A stretch of 64,000 nucleotides of DNA. Origin: Lentinus brumalis. Taxonomy: Eukaryota; Basidiomycota; Agaricomycetes; Polyporales; Polyporaceae. A program made the translations under genes and the position numbers. Position 1 is the stretch's first letter. Each line of letters begins with the position of its first letter. Below the pieces are notes generated by a model that saw only the letters and a program-made list of their open reading frames with translations, was not told where the DNA came from and did not search any database. This document shows, piece after piece, positions 10,683 to 22,848 of the stretch. Location: NCBI GenBank assembly GCA_001792895.1, contig MARA01000053.1, positions 184,853-248,852 of the forward strand. The letters run 5' to 3'.

Positions 10683-11610
10683 TCACTGGGAGTACGGAGA
10701 ACCGTACTCGACAGCATTCTCGAACAGGATGCCCAATGGCCATGTGGTCTTCTTCTGCCCCTTCCCCAACTTTCCGTCGACATGGTGGGACCTTCCTGAA
10801 CCACAGATTCATCAACAGCTCGCCTTCCCGAGGGCTGAGCTCGGGTGGGTACTCCGGTCCAGTATATGACGGATTGGGCCGAATGGGATCTGACTCGAGC
10901 GAACGGAGCACGCGTATGACCACGACGCGCTTTCCGGAGTGCTCTAGGAGTGAAGATGGTTCGAAGGAATCGAAGCAACATATCGCCCTGCCTGACGAGC
11001 GCAATTTTGTTAGATCTGCAAACGGGAGCTTGAGCATGTGCTAACCTGAGAAGGGTGCATGCTGGACACCAGCCGCAGAGAGCATTCCCACATAGTGAAA
11101 CTGAGTGTGCGCTATCCTGTTCCTGCTAACGAAAGTGAACGCGTGATACGTGTGGTCTAGCGCGAGATCGAATGGCTGGCCGAACGCATGCAGGTATCGG
11201 TTCTCCATCAGGTGCCCGCCGTTGTCGTGCTGACGGTGTTCCTGTGCCGCTGCGAAGTCCATCACTTGCTGCGGGACTGCCTTATCGACAGCGGTGAGGA
11301 GGTGCCGGAGGGGCTCATGTTTCTCAAATTTGGCGATGACCGAAAGGGGGATGGTCCAAGGGACTCCGCGGTCGGTCATGAGATCGAGCCCGGAAGGAAA
11401 GTCGGTGGGATCATCTGAAGCAGTGACACGGAAACGGAGCTCTCCTGCAAGGGGGGGTGCACGAGTTGGTAGATGGTAGTACAGGAAGCCACTGATGGAG
11501 ACGGGTGAGAGACTTTGATTTGTCCGCGGAGAGTGCGGAAGCACCAGTTGGACCCTACCGGGGAAGAAGGGGGTGTATACGTGAAGCTGGCACTAAGTGT
11601 TCACAAAGCG
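10683..11610 (-). pseudogene. Copy A of unknown two-exon gene, frameshifted
   Basis: Paralogue of the gene at 15646-16939. The upstream exon (to 11046) contains GFLYYHLPTRAPPLAGELRF and DRGVPWTIPLSVIAKFEKHE. It splices at AG|GTTAGC to 10991 (GRAICCF...). The second exon carries the family signature YTGPEYPPELSPREGELLMN. Compared with copy B it has lost 11 bases near 10790, so the homologous ending (WPLGILFENAVEYGSPYSQ, stop at 10683) is in another frame. The N-terminal part present in copy B is missing or beyond recognition upstream of about 11600. Either a pseudogene or a gene with a changed C-terminus; I favour pseudogene. Function of the family unknown. Confidence 0.55.
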
Positions 11611-12724
11611 GCTGAAGAGAATGATATAAAAGTCATATAGGTGCAATCAAGAAGATAGTGTGGCTCATAGAACGTACTGAAACTGCACCTGAAGGTAGGA
11701 AGTCAACTTGTTGAAGCGACCGCAGCCGGCAATTCCCGCTGGTCTCAGCCAGCGCTAAGGCTGCCTTTCCCGGCCTTTGCGCCGCTTGCACACTGTCCAC
11801 TGTTCTCTCGGTACATTCTATGCCATCCATTCCTGCCTGTGTCTCTATTCCATCCTCCACACGTGTCCTGGACTAGGTCTGTCGAAACGCGGAGCGATCA
11901 CACCCGCGTCCGTACACAGATACCGGTCGCCAGTAGTCTTGCGGCAGCAGGAGGAGGTAACCTCGCCGGAAGCGGGGAGACGAGGCAACGCGAAACGTTG
12001 AGTCAAAACTACCTGCAGGCATCTAGCGTGATAGCTCTCGGAGGAGAAGTGGGGAATGAACGATAGAGACATGTGCTGCGGGCCGGCATGGTATGTGTTC
12101 CCATCTCCATGCACCTTCATCCACCCCCATTTTTGTGTGCGAAGGAGCGCAGACGCGAGCTGCGTATCCTCTCGGAATGGCTTCAAACCACTTTCTGCTA
12201 GAGAGCGACCAGGCATCGTGGACGCCGGAGGCTGCGAGCCCCGGTTCAGCCGAGCAACATATGTGCGACGCTGTCATGTGCGTGCAGTTCCGCTATGCCG
12301 CACTTTGTCTATAGCATATAAACCCCGCTCTGCTGGGAGTTTTAAACACGTCGGAAGACGCAGACCGGGGTGAAATTACAAGTACCCCGAGTCGCTACAG
12401 GCACGTATTGCTCATCGTGTACGTATTTTCGGCTGCCCTAGATGTCTGGTGTCTACTCCTCCCCGTACTTACCTCCGCAGCCCGACCTCGAGTCTTACTG
12501 TCGTGGTAAAGGAATCGCGGTCGGGAACTCGGGTTGGACTGGGACCGGAACACGCTCGGCTCGGTAAGCACTTCCTTACTCAGCAAACGGTTTGCAGAGC
12601 GCGTCGTCAGTCAGCTCGAACCTTCTGGGCGCTCGCACGACTTGTATGTTCATCCCGCAGTTTTTCACTCCATGCTCGTCTCGGCGTCCATATCCGATAT
12701 GTCGCGAGCGACGGTACCCAGGCA
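11611..12724. other. Intergenic, promoter side of OYE gene
   Basis: No supported coding frame. Contains two TATA-like sites (CATATAAACC near 12315 and the one annotated at 12725). Confidence 0.4.
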
Positions 12725-12730
12725 TATAAA
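12725..12730 (+). promoter_or_regulatory. TATA box of the old yellow enzyme gene
   Basis: TATAAA about 100 bases before the ATG at 12826, followed by a long pyrimidine-rich stretch. This is the usual arrangement of core promoter and transcription start in highly expressed fungal genes. Confidence 0.55.
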
Positions 12731-12825
12731 ACCAGCCCCATCGCGATCTCCCTCTTCACTTTTCCTCCCAGTTCCAACTCCCTAGATTCCACCTATCGTT
12801 CACGATCAACGCGATAAGACATACC

Positions 12826-14295
12826 ATGGCACCTCTTTTCAACGCGCCCGCTCCCAACGTCCCGTACTTCGTCCCACGGCAATACCCACCTGCCGGTACC
12901 GCGTTCGACCCCCAGCCAGACGGCAAGCCGATCCCTTCGCTCTTCAAGCCGCTCAAGATCCGCGGCGTTGAGTTCCAGAACCGCATTTGGGTACGTCGCT
13001 ACTCAACGCTGCACCGCATTTTGCTTTACTGACGGTCGCGGAATCCGCAGCTCTCGCCTCTCTGCCAGTACTCGTCTGACAACGGCGTCATCTCCCCGTG
13101 GCAGTTCGCCCACCGTGAGTCGCATTTCGCATTCAATCCCTCTTTCGATCTCGCTCACGCTCTCCCTCGCAGTCGGCGGCATCTTCACGCGCGGGCCCGG
13201 CCTGACGATCGTCGAAGCCACCTCGGTCTCGCCCGAAGGCCGCATCTCGCCCGAGGACGCGGGCATCTGGACAGACGAGCAGGCCGCCGCGTGGGCGAAA
13301 GTCGTCCAGTTCGCGCACTCCCAGAACCAGAAGATCGGCATCCAGCTCGCGCACGCCGGCCGCAAGGCGTCCACGCTCGCGCCCTTCGTGCACGGGGGCC
13401 TCGTCGCGGACGAAGCGGCGAACGGCTGGCCGGAGGACGTCGTCGGGCCCAGCGCCATCCCGTTCTCTGCCGACTTCCCGCAGCCGAAGGAGCTCACGAA
13501 GGAGGGCATCAAGCGGCTCGTGCAGGCGTGGGTCGCTGCTGCGCGCCGCGCGGTGCAGGCTGGCTTCGACGTGATTGAGATCCACGGCGCGCACGGGTAC
13601 CTGATCAGCTCGTTCTTGAGCCCGCAGAGCAACAAGCGGACGGACGAGTACGGCGGCAGCTTCGAGAACCGCATCCGGTTCCCGCTCGAGGTCGTCGACG
13701 CCGTGCGCGCGGTCATCCCGCCCGACATGCCTCTGTTCTTCCGGTGCGTTCTCTTTATTTTGCGTGCACCGCTCGGGAGCTGACGACTTGGACAGTGTAT
13801 CGGCGACGGAGTGGCTCGAGGACGTCCTTCCGAACGAGCCCTCATGGCGTCTCGAAGACACCGTCAAGCTCGCAGGTATCCTCGCGGACCACGGCGTCGA
13901 CCTGATCGACGTCTCCTCGGGCGGCAACAGCTCCATCGGACGCATCTCCCCTCTCGTCTCCGGGCCGGGATACCAGGTGCCGTTCTCGGAGGCGGTCAAG
14001 AAGGCGCACGGAGACAAGGTCCTTGTGTCCGCCGTCGGAGCCATCCACACCGGCACGCTCGCGCAGAGCATCCTGGACGAGGTACGTGTGCGCTTCTCTG
14101 GAGTCTGAGTGGTTCGGTCGCTGATGTGCGCGTTCTCAGGGCAAGGCAGACGTGATCTTTGTCGGCCGGCTGTTCCAGAAGAACCCCGGTGTCGTTTGGT
14201 CGTTCGCCGACGACCTCGGCATTGAGCTGCACCACTCGGGCCAGATTGCGTGGGGCTTCCAGGGGCGCGCGAAGAAGAACGAGAAGAAGCAGTAG
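12826..14295 (+). CDS. Old yellow enzyme-family NADPH dehydrogenase
   Basis: FMN-dependent ene-reductase of the YqjM/NamA-like class, which reduces activated C=C bonds with NADPH. Five exons: 12826-12990, 13051-13114, 13173-13743, 13796-14081 and 14140-14295. They join in frame to 413 residues. Visible family marks: the N-terminal SPLCQYSS with the Cys seen in YqjM-type enzymes, [10 protein letters not shown], and the substrate-binding His pair in EIHGAHGYL. Next come [20 protein letters not shown] with [11 protein letters not shown], and the phosphate-binding end around [12 protein letters not shown]. No signal peptide, so probably cytosolic. All catalytic marks are present and no frameshift is needed, so the gene should be functional. 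It separates the two copies of the F-box/unknown gene pair. Confidence 0.93.
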
Positions 14296-14599
14296 AGCGG
14301 TCGTCTGGTGGGCGAGCTATCGTATGTAGACAGATGCATTGTACTCTAGAGCATTATACCGCCGTAGAATATGTAAGCATACCTTGATTCAAGTCCTTCG
14401 TCCCGCGACGCGGTCGTACAAGCGCACTGATATTCTCGGTTGGGTAAGTTGTCTACCTAGACTAACAGGAGGCTATCAGGGATTGCACTTCTGCGCCGGT
14501 CCTCCCGAGTCTTTGGATGTCGAAAGTCCGCGTCCGCTCGCAATTCACGATATTCATATACTCGTATAGAGATTCGTAGGTGACTCAACCTAATCTCCT

Positions 14600-15350
14600 A
14601 TGGCGATGGAATCCGCACGCCTCCCCACTGAACTGCTCGAAGCCGAATCGCATGGGATCTCACAATGTCTGCAACAGAGCGCCGGCTGCTGCTCTCCACG
14701 TTCGCCCAAGCTGACCCCAACCTTCACACACATCTCGCGCGTATCGCGACAGGCATTGGCGGCGTCGTCATCCTGGATCCTACTCCAATATCTCCGACTT
14801 GAACCTTTACGCTGCTCTCGCCGACCGCGCTGCTGCGGAATCCGGCGCTGGTATAGTCTCGAACTCGAAGCGCATGCGCTCCCAGCGGGAAGTCGACGAA
14901 AAAGACACCCTCTAGGTCCCCTCGGGAGATGTGCTTGCGTTCCGGGCGGGTCTCTTCAAGAACTCACACCTCCACATCGAGGGACTGACGGGCGCGAGCG
15001 TCCATTCCCAGCGCCACACCGACCTCCCCTATTCCTACACGGCGTCCGATACCGTTTACCGCCAATCCTGGGGCTACGTGCTCACGAAGCTGGCGCACGT
15101 CGTCCCCGACGCGCGGTGCGTCACTGTAGCGCCCGCGCGCGAGCCCTCCTGGCAGTGGATCATGTGTAGCATCGGCGGGACAGAACTCGGTGCACGCATC
15201 CCGCCTTCCAGAGCCGACGGAGCGTGCACTCCGCCATGCAGTTTGATGTGCTCGACTTCCCGAGCCACGGCACACCCGTCCAGCAAGTGACCTCCCCGCG
15301 CCTCGCGCACCTGCCAAGTTGCAAGTGTCACCCGCACAGCTGCGATGTGT
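14600..15350 (+). pseudogene. Decayed paralogue of the F-box gene
   Basis: Reads as a broken copy of the gene at 9013. It has an ATG with SARLPTELLE, then frame changes, then a stop just before VPSGDVLAFRAGLFKNSHLH, which matches VPGDDVLAFRADLFKNSHLR of the intact gene. WGYVLTKLAHVVPDAR and a QVTSPRLAHLP segment follow in different frames. The 3' half of the parent is missing. The remains sit directly before copy B of the unknown gene, mirroring the layout of the intact pair. Confidence 0.85.
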
Positions 15351-15645
15351 CCGGTAAGTGGTACGAGGCGAGCTGAAGAGGGCAAGGGCGGTTGGCCGGA
15401 TGAAGAGGAGGAGGATGGTCGTGCTAACGGCGCGGAGGAGCTGTGCGGGCGGGTGAGCGCGAAGGGGCGTGCGACGAAGCCGGGATCGAGCTCTTGGGGA
15501 TCGTCGAGTAAATACCACAAACAGCAGAGGAGCAGTGTCATGGGCGAGGCTGCCAGTTCGGCACTGTCCTTGTGGCCGCGTAGCAGGACTGTGGCCCAAT
15601 GTGATGCAGGATCCCGATACCATGTGTGGCGGCCGATACAGACGT

Positions 15646-16939
15646 TCACTGGGCATACGGAGAACCGTACTCGACAGCGTTGTCGAACAGTATGCCGAAT
15701 GGCCAAGCTGTCTTGTCCTTCCCCTTCCGCAACTTCCCGTCCACATCACCGACCCATGGCTGCAGCTTCCTGCGGCGCAGATTCATCAACAGCTGACCTT
15801 CTCGAGGATAGAGCTCGGGTGGGTACTCCGGTCCAGTGTATGATGGATTGGGTCGCATGGGATCCCACTCGACCGATTGGAGTATACGCATGAGCACAAG
15901 ACGCTCCCCCGGGACCGGAGATGGTTCAAAACAACATATGGCCCTGCCTAACGGAGTACATACGATCGTCAGATTGACCATGAGAGCGAGGGAAGTGCTG
16001 ACCTGAGAAGGGCGCATGATGGACAGACGGCCGGCCGCTAGAGAAGAACGCTGTGAGGTCGAGTGTAATGTGTGCTGTGCGATCCTTGCCGATGAACACA
16101 AATGCATGCTTCCTGCCATCCAGCGCGAAGTCGAATGACTGGCCGAACGAATGTATGTATCTGCAGCCCAGCAGATTACCGGAACTGAGCTGGCGATGGC
16201 CGTCCAGTGCCTGCGCAAGGTCGATCACTTGCTGCGCGACTGTCTCGTCGACATAAGTGAGGAGGTGTCGAAGAGGTTCGTATTTCTTGAACTTAGCAAT
16301 GACAGGAAGGGGAACGGACCAAGGGACTCCGCGATCAGTTACGAGATCGATCCCCGAAGGGAAGCTGGTGGGGTCACACGAAGGAGTTACGCGGAAACGG
16401 AGTTCCCCTGCAAGGGGAGGTGCACGAGCTGCGTGGTGGTAGTAAAGGAATCCACCGGCATGTGCGCGATCTTGCCTTGCCCGCTCGGAGCGCGGCAGGC
16501 GAAACCTGACCGTTTCAGAGAAGGGATGGGTATACACATAGAGCCAGTAGTCGTCTTGCGTATACTTGATGGTCAAGTAATCCGCCGGCGTGAGTCTTGT
16601 GGGGTCCAATGTGGAGATAGTCACGGTTTTGGCGTGACGTTTTAATGCCGCCACGACTTGCTGCGCGTCGTCTCCCGCTCCTGGCCCGGGCGACAATAGT
16701 ACGTAGTCACTAGATGCGCGGCCTGAAGATGCGAAGGTGCGAGCTGACGCAGTGCCACGGCTCGACACAGTGTCAAGCCGTGGACAGTGGAAGTGCAGGC
16801 GGAGCTCTCGACGCATTTGCGGGCATCCCCAGAGAGTGAAGACGCGATGCGTCGTTAGCCCTGGAGCCACGCGCATAGCTTCAAACCAGATTGTATGAAT
16901 CACCGTCCATGGATACGACATCGTGCTTGAAAGGAACAC
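15646..16939 (-). CDS. Copy B of unknown two-exon gene
   Basis: Function unknown. A long exon down to 16003 splices at AG|GTCAGC to an exon at 15646-15947 ending with EYGSPYAQ and a stop. The phases agree. Recognisable stretches: HTIWFEAMRVAPGLTTHRVF, TLDPTRLTPADYLTIKYTQD, GFLYYHHAARAPPLAGELRF, DRGVPWSVPLPVIAKFKKYE and YTGPEYPPELYPREGQLLMN. Such proteins occur in small families in polypore-type fungi (general impression, not checked). The start is uncertain: the Met at 16939 opens the frame, but an upstream exon in 16940-17600 is possible. No signal peptide or membrane segment is seen. It lies tail to tail with the F-box remnant, as copy A does with the intact F-box gene. Confidence 0.6.
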
Positions 16940-17626
16940 GTACCGTAAGAATCTGAAGGTGGTGGTTGGAGTTGAGTATCGTTCGTGAGAAGTGCGTAGA
17001 TATCAGCCGCGCACGTGGCGCTCGACGGAACGGCGGGAACGTCTGCTGCTCATGGCGACGACCTAGTTCCATCGTCCTCGGCGCACAAATCGAACCTCGC
17101 CGACTAAGTACATACTCATACCGTCGCGGGCCCTGTTATTGCGCTGCGACTTTATTGCAAGCGAACAGAATTACTGGCCAACTTCTGGCATATCACGATA
17201 GACAGCATCTCACAACTCGCCCGCACTGACGGCTGATGATCCCCGTATGTGGAGGGCCCATTCGAGCTCACTAACGGCGATCCTCTTGAGCGGCAGCGGG
17301 CCTTAAAATTCATCCGCGGTTGACGAAGATTGACCATATCCTTGAACATCACGCCGGGCGACCTGGTGCCAGTCCGGTCGAGTTTGGAACAGCGAGCCCA
17401 TGTGCTGATCTGAGCCGACCCCTGATTCAGTCTCGAAAGGTCGACTTTCAACGTGAACGTCGCTCGGACCAGACACAGGCACGGGGTATGAATGCAAACA
17501 TAGGCCAGCATAGGCGGCTTGCGACAACATTCGAGGCCGTGAGGGGCGATATCGGCCTGCGTGGAGCGTGCTCCCCGGTCCTTCATCGAGGAGGACGTTA
17601 GCTGCATATATTACGACTGCCCGACG

Positions 17627-20600
17627 TTACAGCTCCGGCTCGCGTACAATGATATCGATAACGTTCCTGCCAATGAACGGCTTTAGCACAACGCGCACAT
17701 CAGCGAGATCCAAGGAACGTACCGCAGATGCATAGTCGCGCCGCTCTGTACGTCGGTCAGCGTCAGGACATCGATCGAATGAACCCCCGGGGCGAGCGCG
17801 AGGAAGTCCATCCGGACGGACTGACATGTCGACGGTAGAAGTGGGCTGCGCAGCATCAGGATCGGCAACACACCACGAGCTCCAGACGAGACGACGTACC
17901 CAATGCGCACACGGTTCTCCAGCGGAATGATCCCCGGCGGCGGCAAGTCACCCCTCCCACCCGCCTCCCGCTCCTTCTTCGCCTTCCTCCGCCTCCGCCG
18001 CTCGTCCGGATAACTCACCTCAAACCTCCTCGTCCACGACGACTGGTTGAACACAAAGATGTCGAGCGTGAAATGGTCCAGCGGATACAGCTCGCCCGCG
18101 TGGTGGTGCGCCGCCTTCTTCCCGCCGCGGTCGCGGTCGCGATGGTGCGGCGCAGGCAGGAGCCCGACCGACACGACGATCGGCTCCCCGCCCACGTCGT
18201 GCCCAGTCGAATTCGGATCCAGGGGCTGCTCCTGCTGCTGCTTGAGCACCCTCATCGGATCCATGCCCGTGAACGCGCTGAAGCCGCCGACGGTAGGTCC
18301 TGGGGTCTGCGGGAGGCTGCCTCCGCGCTCGCGGCGGATCTCGACGCTGGGACCGACAGCTCCGGGCCCGGACTGCTGCGCGAAGGGGGTCTGCCAGAAC
18401 GGCGTTGGGGAACGGCCCCTCCTGGGGAGTTCGGGTATGCGGGGTATGCGGGGGTGCGAGGAGTCGGAGGATCCAGGAATTCGTTGATCGTGCTTGCGCT
18501 GTCGGTCTGGGAGTGTGTGAAGCCGGCAGGCCGGTTCATGGGCGGAAGAGGTAGAGGTGGACTCGTCGGCGCGTCGAACGTCGTCGGCGAGCGAGGGAAC
18601 GAGGCTTGGAACGCCACGGACGGCGGAAGGTAGGACGCACGGTTGGGGATGTTGAGCGTCTGCCCTGTCGGCGTCGGACTCGAGTGGAGAGGTGCAGAGA
18701 GCGGCTGGTTGTTGGGATTGAGCATCGAGGTGGAGCTCTGGTAGTTCATCGGTGACTTCGGCATACGCGCGTACTCGTGAACGGTGTCTCGAACGCAGCG
18801 AGGGTATGGCGCTTGCTACCAGCAACCGCGGTGAGGGGGATCACGCTGCGCGTGGTGAGAGGCGTGAGCGTCCGTGTCGGCGGGGCGAGAGGCGCAGTCG
18901 GGAAGGGCGATGCGGGGGTCGGTAGCACGAAGTACTGTTGGCTTTCATCGTCCTCGAGCTCAGCGGATTCGCGCTTCTGCTGCCGCGTGATGCTGGAGGA
19001 CGCGAGGTCGAGCACGCAGTTCCAGCGCGAAGGGAAGACGTTCGTGGGGTATACAGGGCTGCCGTCATTCGGCTCGAACGGCCTGACGATGAGGTGGATC
19101 GTCACCGCGCGCTGCAGCTCGTCCGCGATTCCTCTCTTGTCGGCACCAACGGGTCGCGCCAGGGAGAACTCGTCGGCCTCTGGCCCGCGCAGGAATGAGA
19201 CTGCGTATAGCAAGTTAACTTGCTCGCGGGGGCCGACATCAAGGGGGAATGCATCCGACTCGCTGTCGCCCCAGCCGATGAACGAAGCACTCGCGCCGGT
19301 CCCGCTGATGGAGACGTCGACACGCTCAACCTCGAAGTGGTACGCGAGGCTCCCTGGAGTTGTCGACGAAGCTCCGGGGAACAGGTTCTCGACCTCGACG
19401 CTGAGCACGACCGTGTGCTCCTCGTTACCGGCCTCGCGCTGTTCCCGCTCCTCGAGGATGTCCTCGTCGAGGTCCGAGTCCGAATCGGACGCACCGGGGT
19501 CGGTCTGTCGAGGCTTCGAGAGCTTGCCGCCGTGCGATCCTTGCGGCAACAGGAAATACGGCACGAAGACCGTCCGCATGCGCACGCGGAAGCCCATGTG
19601 CGTCTTCAGCGTCTTGCGGAAGGACTTGCGCAGAGTCGCGGCGCGAGGGAGACTGCCCGTGGGTGGCGGCGACGTGATGCCGCTCGAGTACGCAATGGGA
19701 GTCTCCGTGGTCGCGGCAGAGGGTGGAGGACCTAGGGCGAACTCGTGCATGCGAGTGTTCATGCCAAGCCGAGTTGACGGGAGCGACAGTCGTTTCGACG
19801 AGTCGTTAAACGTCGGACCTGCCAGTCTCTGTCAGCTCCGACAGTTTGACAGTACGAACGGTGCATGACTGACCGTGCGCGATTCCCTCCAGCAGATTGA
19901 CTTCCTGGAGGCCGGAGAGCAGCTCGTCGTCATCGCTCGCCGCGTGCTCGTCGGTCGCGCCATTCGGTCTGGTTGGAGACAAGAAGTCGTTGCTGCACTT
20001 GAGTCCACCTGCTGCGTCGGCGAGTGCAATGAGCGCGGCCAACGCCTGCCGGGGAGCCGTAACGGGAAGGGGCTTGTGGCGGAGGGTGGTGGATACGGTG
20101 ATGCACAGGAGGGGGTCGGGAACCTTAGTGACCATATACACTGCGCGAACGCTCAGAGCGTATCGAGGTTGAGAGTATACGGAACTTACAAACGAGGACA
20201 GTCATCTTGTAGACGGCCATCCAGGAACGCTCGGACGCGTTCCATATGATCGCGAACGCCTCCTTGTCGCGGTTGTCGGACTCGCCCCAGACGGCGGAGA
20301 CAAGCGGCGTGCCCTGAGACTGAACGTATTGCAGGTCGGACTGGGCAGCCGATGGGATAGGATGGGGAGTATGAGGAGGGAACATGGACGCGTTTCCCGC
20401 CAGCAGGTTGCCTGGCCGGTTACGCTGCATCGAGCTGTTCCGAGGAGGCGGCATGGACAGGCGCGAATGGCCCGGAGCGTCGGGCGTGCTGGAGGACGGA
20501 GAGATGTACGAGGTTTCATAGGAGATTTGCAGGTGGGATAGGTAAGTGAGGAGATGTTGCGGGGGTGGGGATGGCTGTCCGTCGGAGGGTCTTGCTCGGA

Positions 20601-21079
20601 GGACAGAGGGAAGCGGATGGTGAGGTAGAAGTCCAGGTTCTCGTCTACAGGAGGACATATTCGTTAGCATATGGTGTAAAACATGGCCTCCAGTGCGCGC
20701 TGGCTTGAACGCTGCGGTGACTGGTGCTCTCTCCCGGGTGTCTTCGACCCCGGTGGACTGTTGTTGTCTCCATCGTCACCATTTCTCCTTCAACGATGAA
20801 CAGCCCAAGAGGACTGCCCGTCCCGCACACATACAGCCCGGGTGATGCTCCGCATGTCGATACGGAGCGTGATGCGTACCGCGCGCATGACTCCAGCGAC
20901 GAGAAGCATAGAGAAGACGTACCAAAGAACGCTGCTTTCCTGTCCGACGAGGGTTCTCGCATTCGAGAGATCCACTCCGCTGCCCGCTCGCCATGGTACT
21001 CGGTCGGGAACTCCAGAGATGGCGGGGGTGCTATGACCTCCAGAACGCTGGTTTCGAATAGGTCTTCGTGGTTGGACAT
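17627..21079 (-). CDS. TRAPPII trafficking subunit Trs65-like protein
   Basis: Subunit of the TRAPPII Rab-GEF complex at the late Golgi in fungi. Exons on the minus strand: 20923-21079 (start MSNHEDLFETSVLEV), 20190-20644, 19874-20140, 17723-19818 and 17627-17666. The protein is about 1,005 residues. Supporting stretches are RKAAFFDENLDFYLTIRFPL, WMAVYKMTVLVLYMVTKVPD, FNDSSKRLSLPSTRLGMNTR, AYHFEVERVDVSISGTGAS, and the conserved C-terminal end LTLTDVQSGATMHLR joined to NVIDIIVREPEL. The middle holds long Pro/Ser/Gln linkers typical of the family. Three places (about 20563, 18768, 18425) need one extra base each to keep the frame; with these three bases the total length becomes a multiple of three. 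I treat them as sequence errors in a housekeeping gene. The 278-bp first intron is longer than usual here. Confidence 0.85.
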
Positions 21080-21312
21080 TCGGCCAGCGACACCAGAGTA
21101 TTGCAATATAAGATGACTGAGCCGATAGCGATACGACGCGAGCCAGTCTGAGTGTGTTCAGCAAGTACAGCGGTTGTCGGGGGAGGAGAGTCGTGCCATT
21201 CTAAGCGCTCGTCATACAACTCTGTCTCTTACCGCCATCTTGTCGCCAGCTGCAGCCAGCTACTCCTCCTATCATCTCTCTTACGGTCTCGACGGGCGCA
21301 AGGCCCTGCAGA

Positions 21313-22848
21313 TTGACTACTCGCGCGCCGCTGGCCTACCTACCACGCCGTGTTCCAACATCTGCCTCGCTTGCGCATCTTTCTGCTTCTCCTCGCCGTC
21401 TCGCGCTCTCGCATGCCGCTGCCTGCACCTCTTCCGACGATCCGGACCAGAAAGACATGCCCAAGGCTGTTATGACTGGTTTCTATGCAGTAGCAAGAGG
21501 TCGCGTCCCTGGAGTCTACTCGACATGGTACGCGCGATCTCTAGTCTCCGAGAAGTCCGGGTCCCAACTCGTACTCGTGCTCACTAGGGACGAATGTCAA
21601 CAGCAAGTCTCCGGGTTTTTGGGCAACAAGCATCAGAAGTTTCCAACACTCGAGCAGGCCAGGGCCTACCTCGCGCAGCAACGAGTCAACATTGGCCAGT
21701 CTACCGCTAGCAGTCCTTCCACGCCGCCCCCTCCATCACGCCGAACAAATGGTCCCAAGCCCTATGACAAGCCGGCACCAACGAACGCGGCCCCGCAAGA
21801 CACGCCGCGCGGCTCCAAGTGGGCCGCACTGACGACCGAAGTCATCGCGGACGAGAGCGGGTGGGACGTGGTTTACTCGGACGGTGCGTGCAAGGGCAAC
21901 GGGAAGGTCGGCTCGGTCGCGGGCATAGGTGTATGGTGGGGCGCAAACGATCCAAGGTACGCACTCGTCATTCTGTTACCTCTCTCTACAACGCAATGGG
22001 GCAATAGAAACCTCGCGGAACGCTGTCCGGGTTGTCAGACGAACAACCGCGCCGAACTCATCGTTCGTCTGTCTGCTCGCGTGCTTCCTTTCTCCTCGCT
22101 GAACCCTGCTAGGCTATCGTACGCGTGCTCGAGACGACCCCGCACACGAAGCAGCCGCTCCTGATCAAGACCGACTCCAAGTACAGTATAAGTTGTAAGT
22201 ACGCCGCGTGCGGTCGCCCCCGTAGCCGCCTACATCTCCAACCACCCCGCAGGCTTCCGCGAATGGATGCCGAATTGGCTACAGAACAACTTCAGGTCCT
22301 CGACCGGCGAGCCCGTGAAGAACGCCCCGCTGATTCGATACCTGTCCGCCCTCCTCGACCAACGCGCACGCGGAGGCCAGAAGGTCAGTCTTCTTTCGCA
22401 CGCAATTATTCCGCGCATGTATTGAGTGCACGTCTGCACGTCTTACAGGTCCATCTCCAGTACGTGAAGGGACACGCCGGCATCGAAGGCAACGAAGGCG
22501 CGGACTACTGCGCGAACCAGGGAGCGGTACTCTCGCAGGAGCCCGAACGCGACTGGGACGCCCTCATCGACGACCTTCAGAACGTCACCGCCGAGGTACT
22601 TTTTTCCTCCTCCTCCTCCTAGAGGGACATGCTCCGTCCGCTGACGCCGTGCAGCTCTCTGTGCAGCCCGAAGCCTTGCCAACAGCAGACGCATCGCAGA
22701 CGGAACTCGAGGTACAGTCGGACATGGCGTGACACATTTGGTGAGGTTCATACATATATTCTGTCATTCGCAGGAGTATGCCCCAGAACTGGCGTGTGTT
22801 GACCATCGCAAGAGGACAGAACATGGGGTGCTGGGCTACAAGACGTGA
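21313..22848 (+). CDS. Ribonuclease H1 with N-terminal hybrid-binding domain
   Basis: Degrades the RNA strand of RNA-DNA hybrids. Seven exons: 21313-21956, 22008-22062, 22113-22194, 22253-22383, 22449-22595, 22655-22711 and 22774-22848. From the ATG at 21457 it is 348 residues, from 21313 it is 396. The N-terminal hybrid-binding (viroplasmin-like) domain is FYAVARGRVPGVYSTWY to FPTLEQARAYL. After a Pro/Ser linker comes the RNase H fold with the acidic catalytic residues in VYSDGACKGNGK, NNRAELIAIV and LIKTDSKYSI. The fourth acidic residue is expected after QYVKGHAGIEGNEGAD, where HAGIEGNEGAD is intact. The 48 residues between the two ATGs are rich in Arg, Ser and Ala and lack acidic residues until the end, like a mitochondrial presequence. 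No frameshift is needed. Confidence 0.93.
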
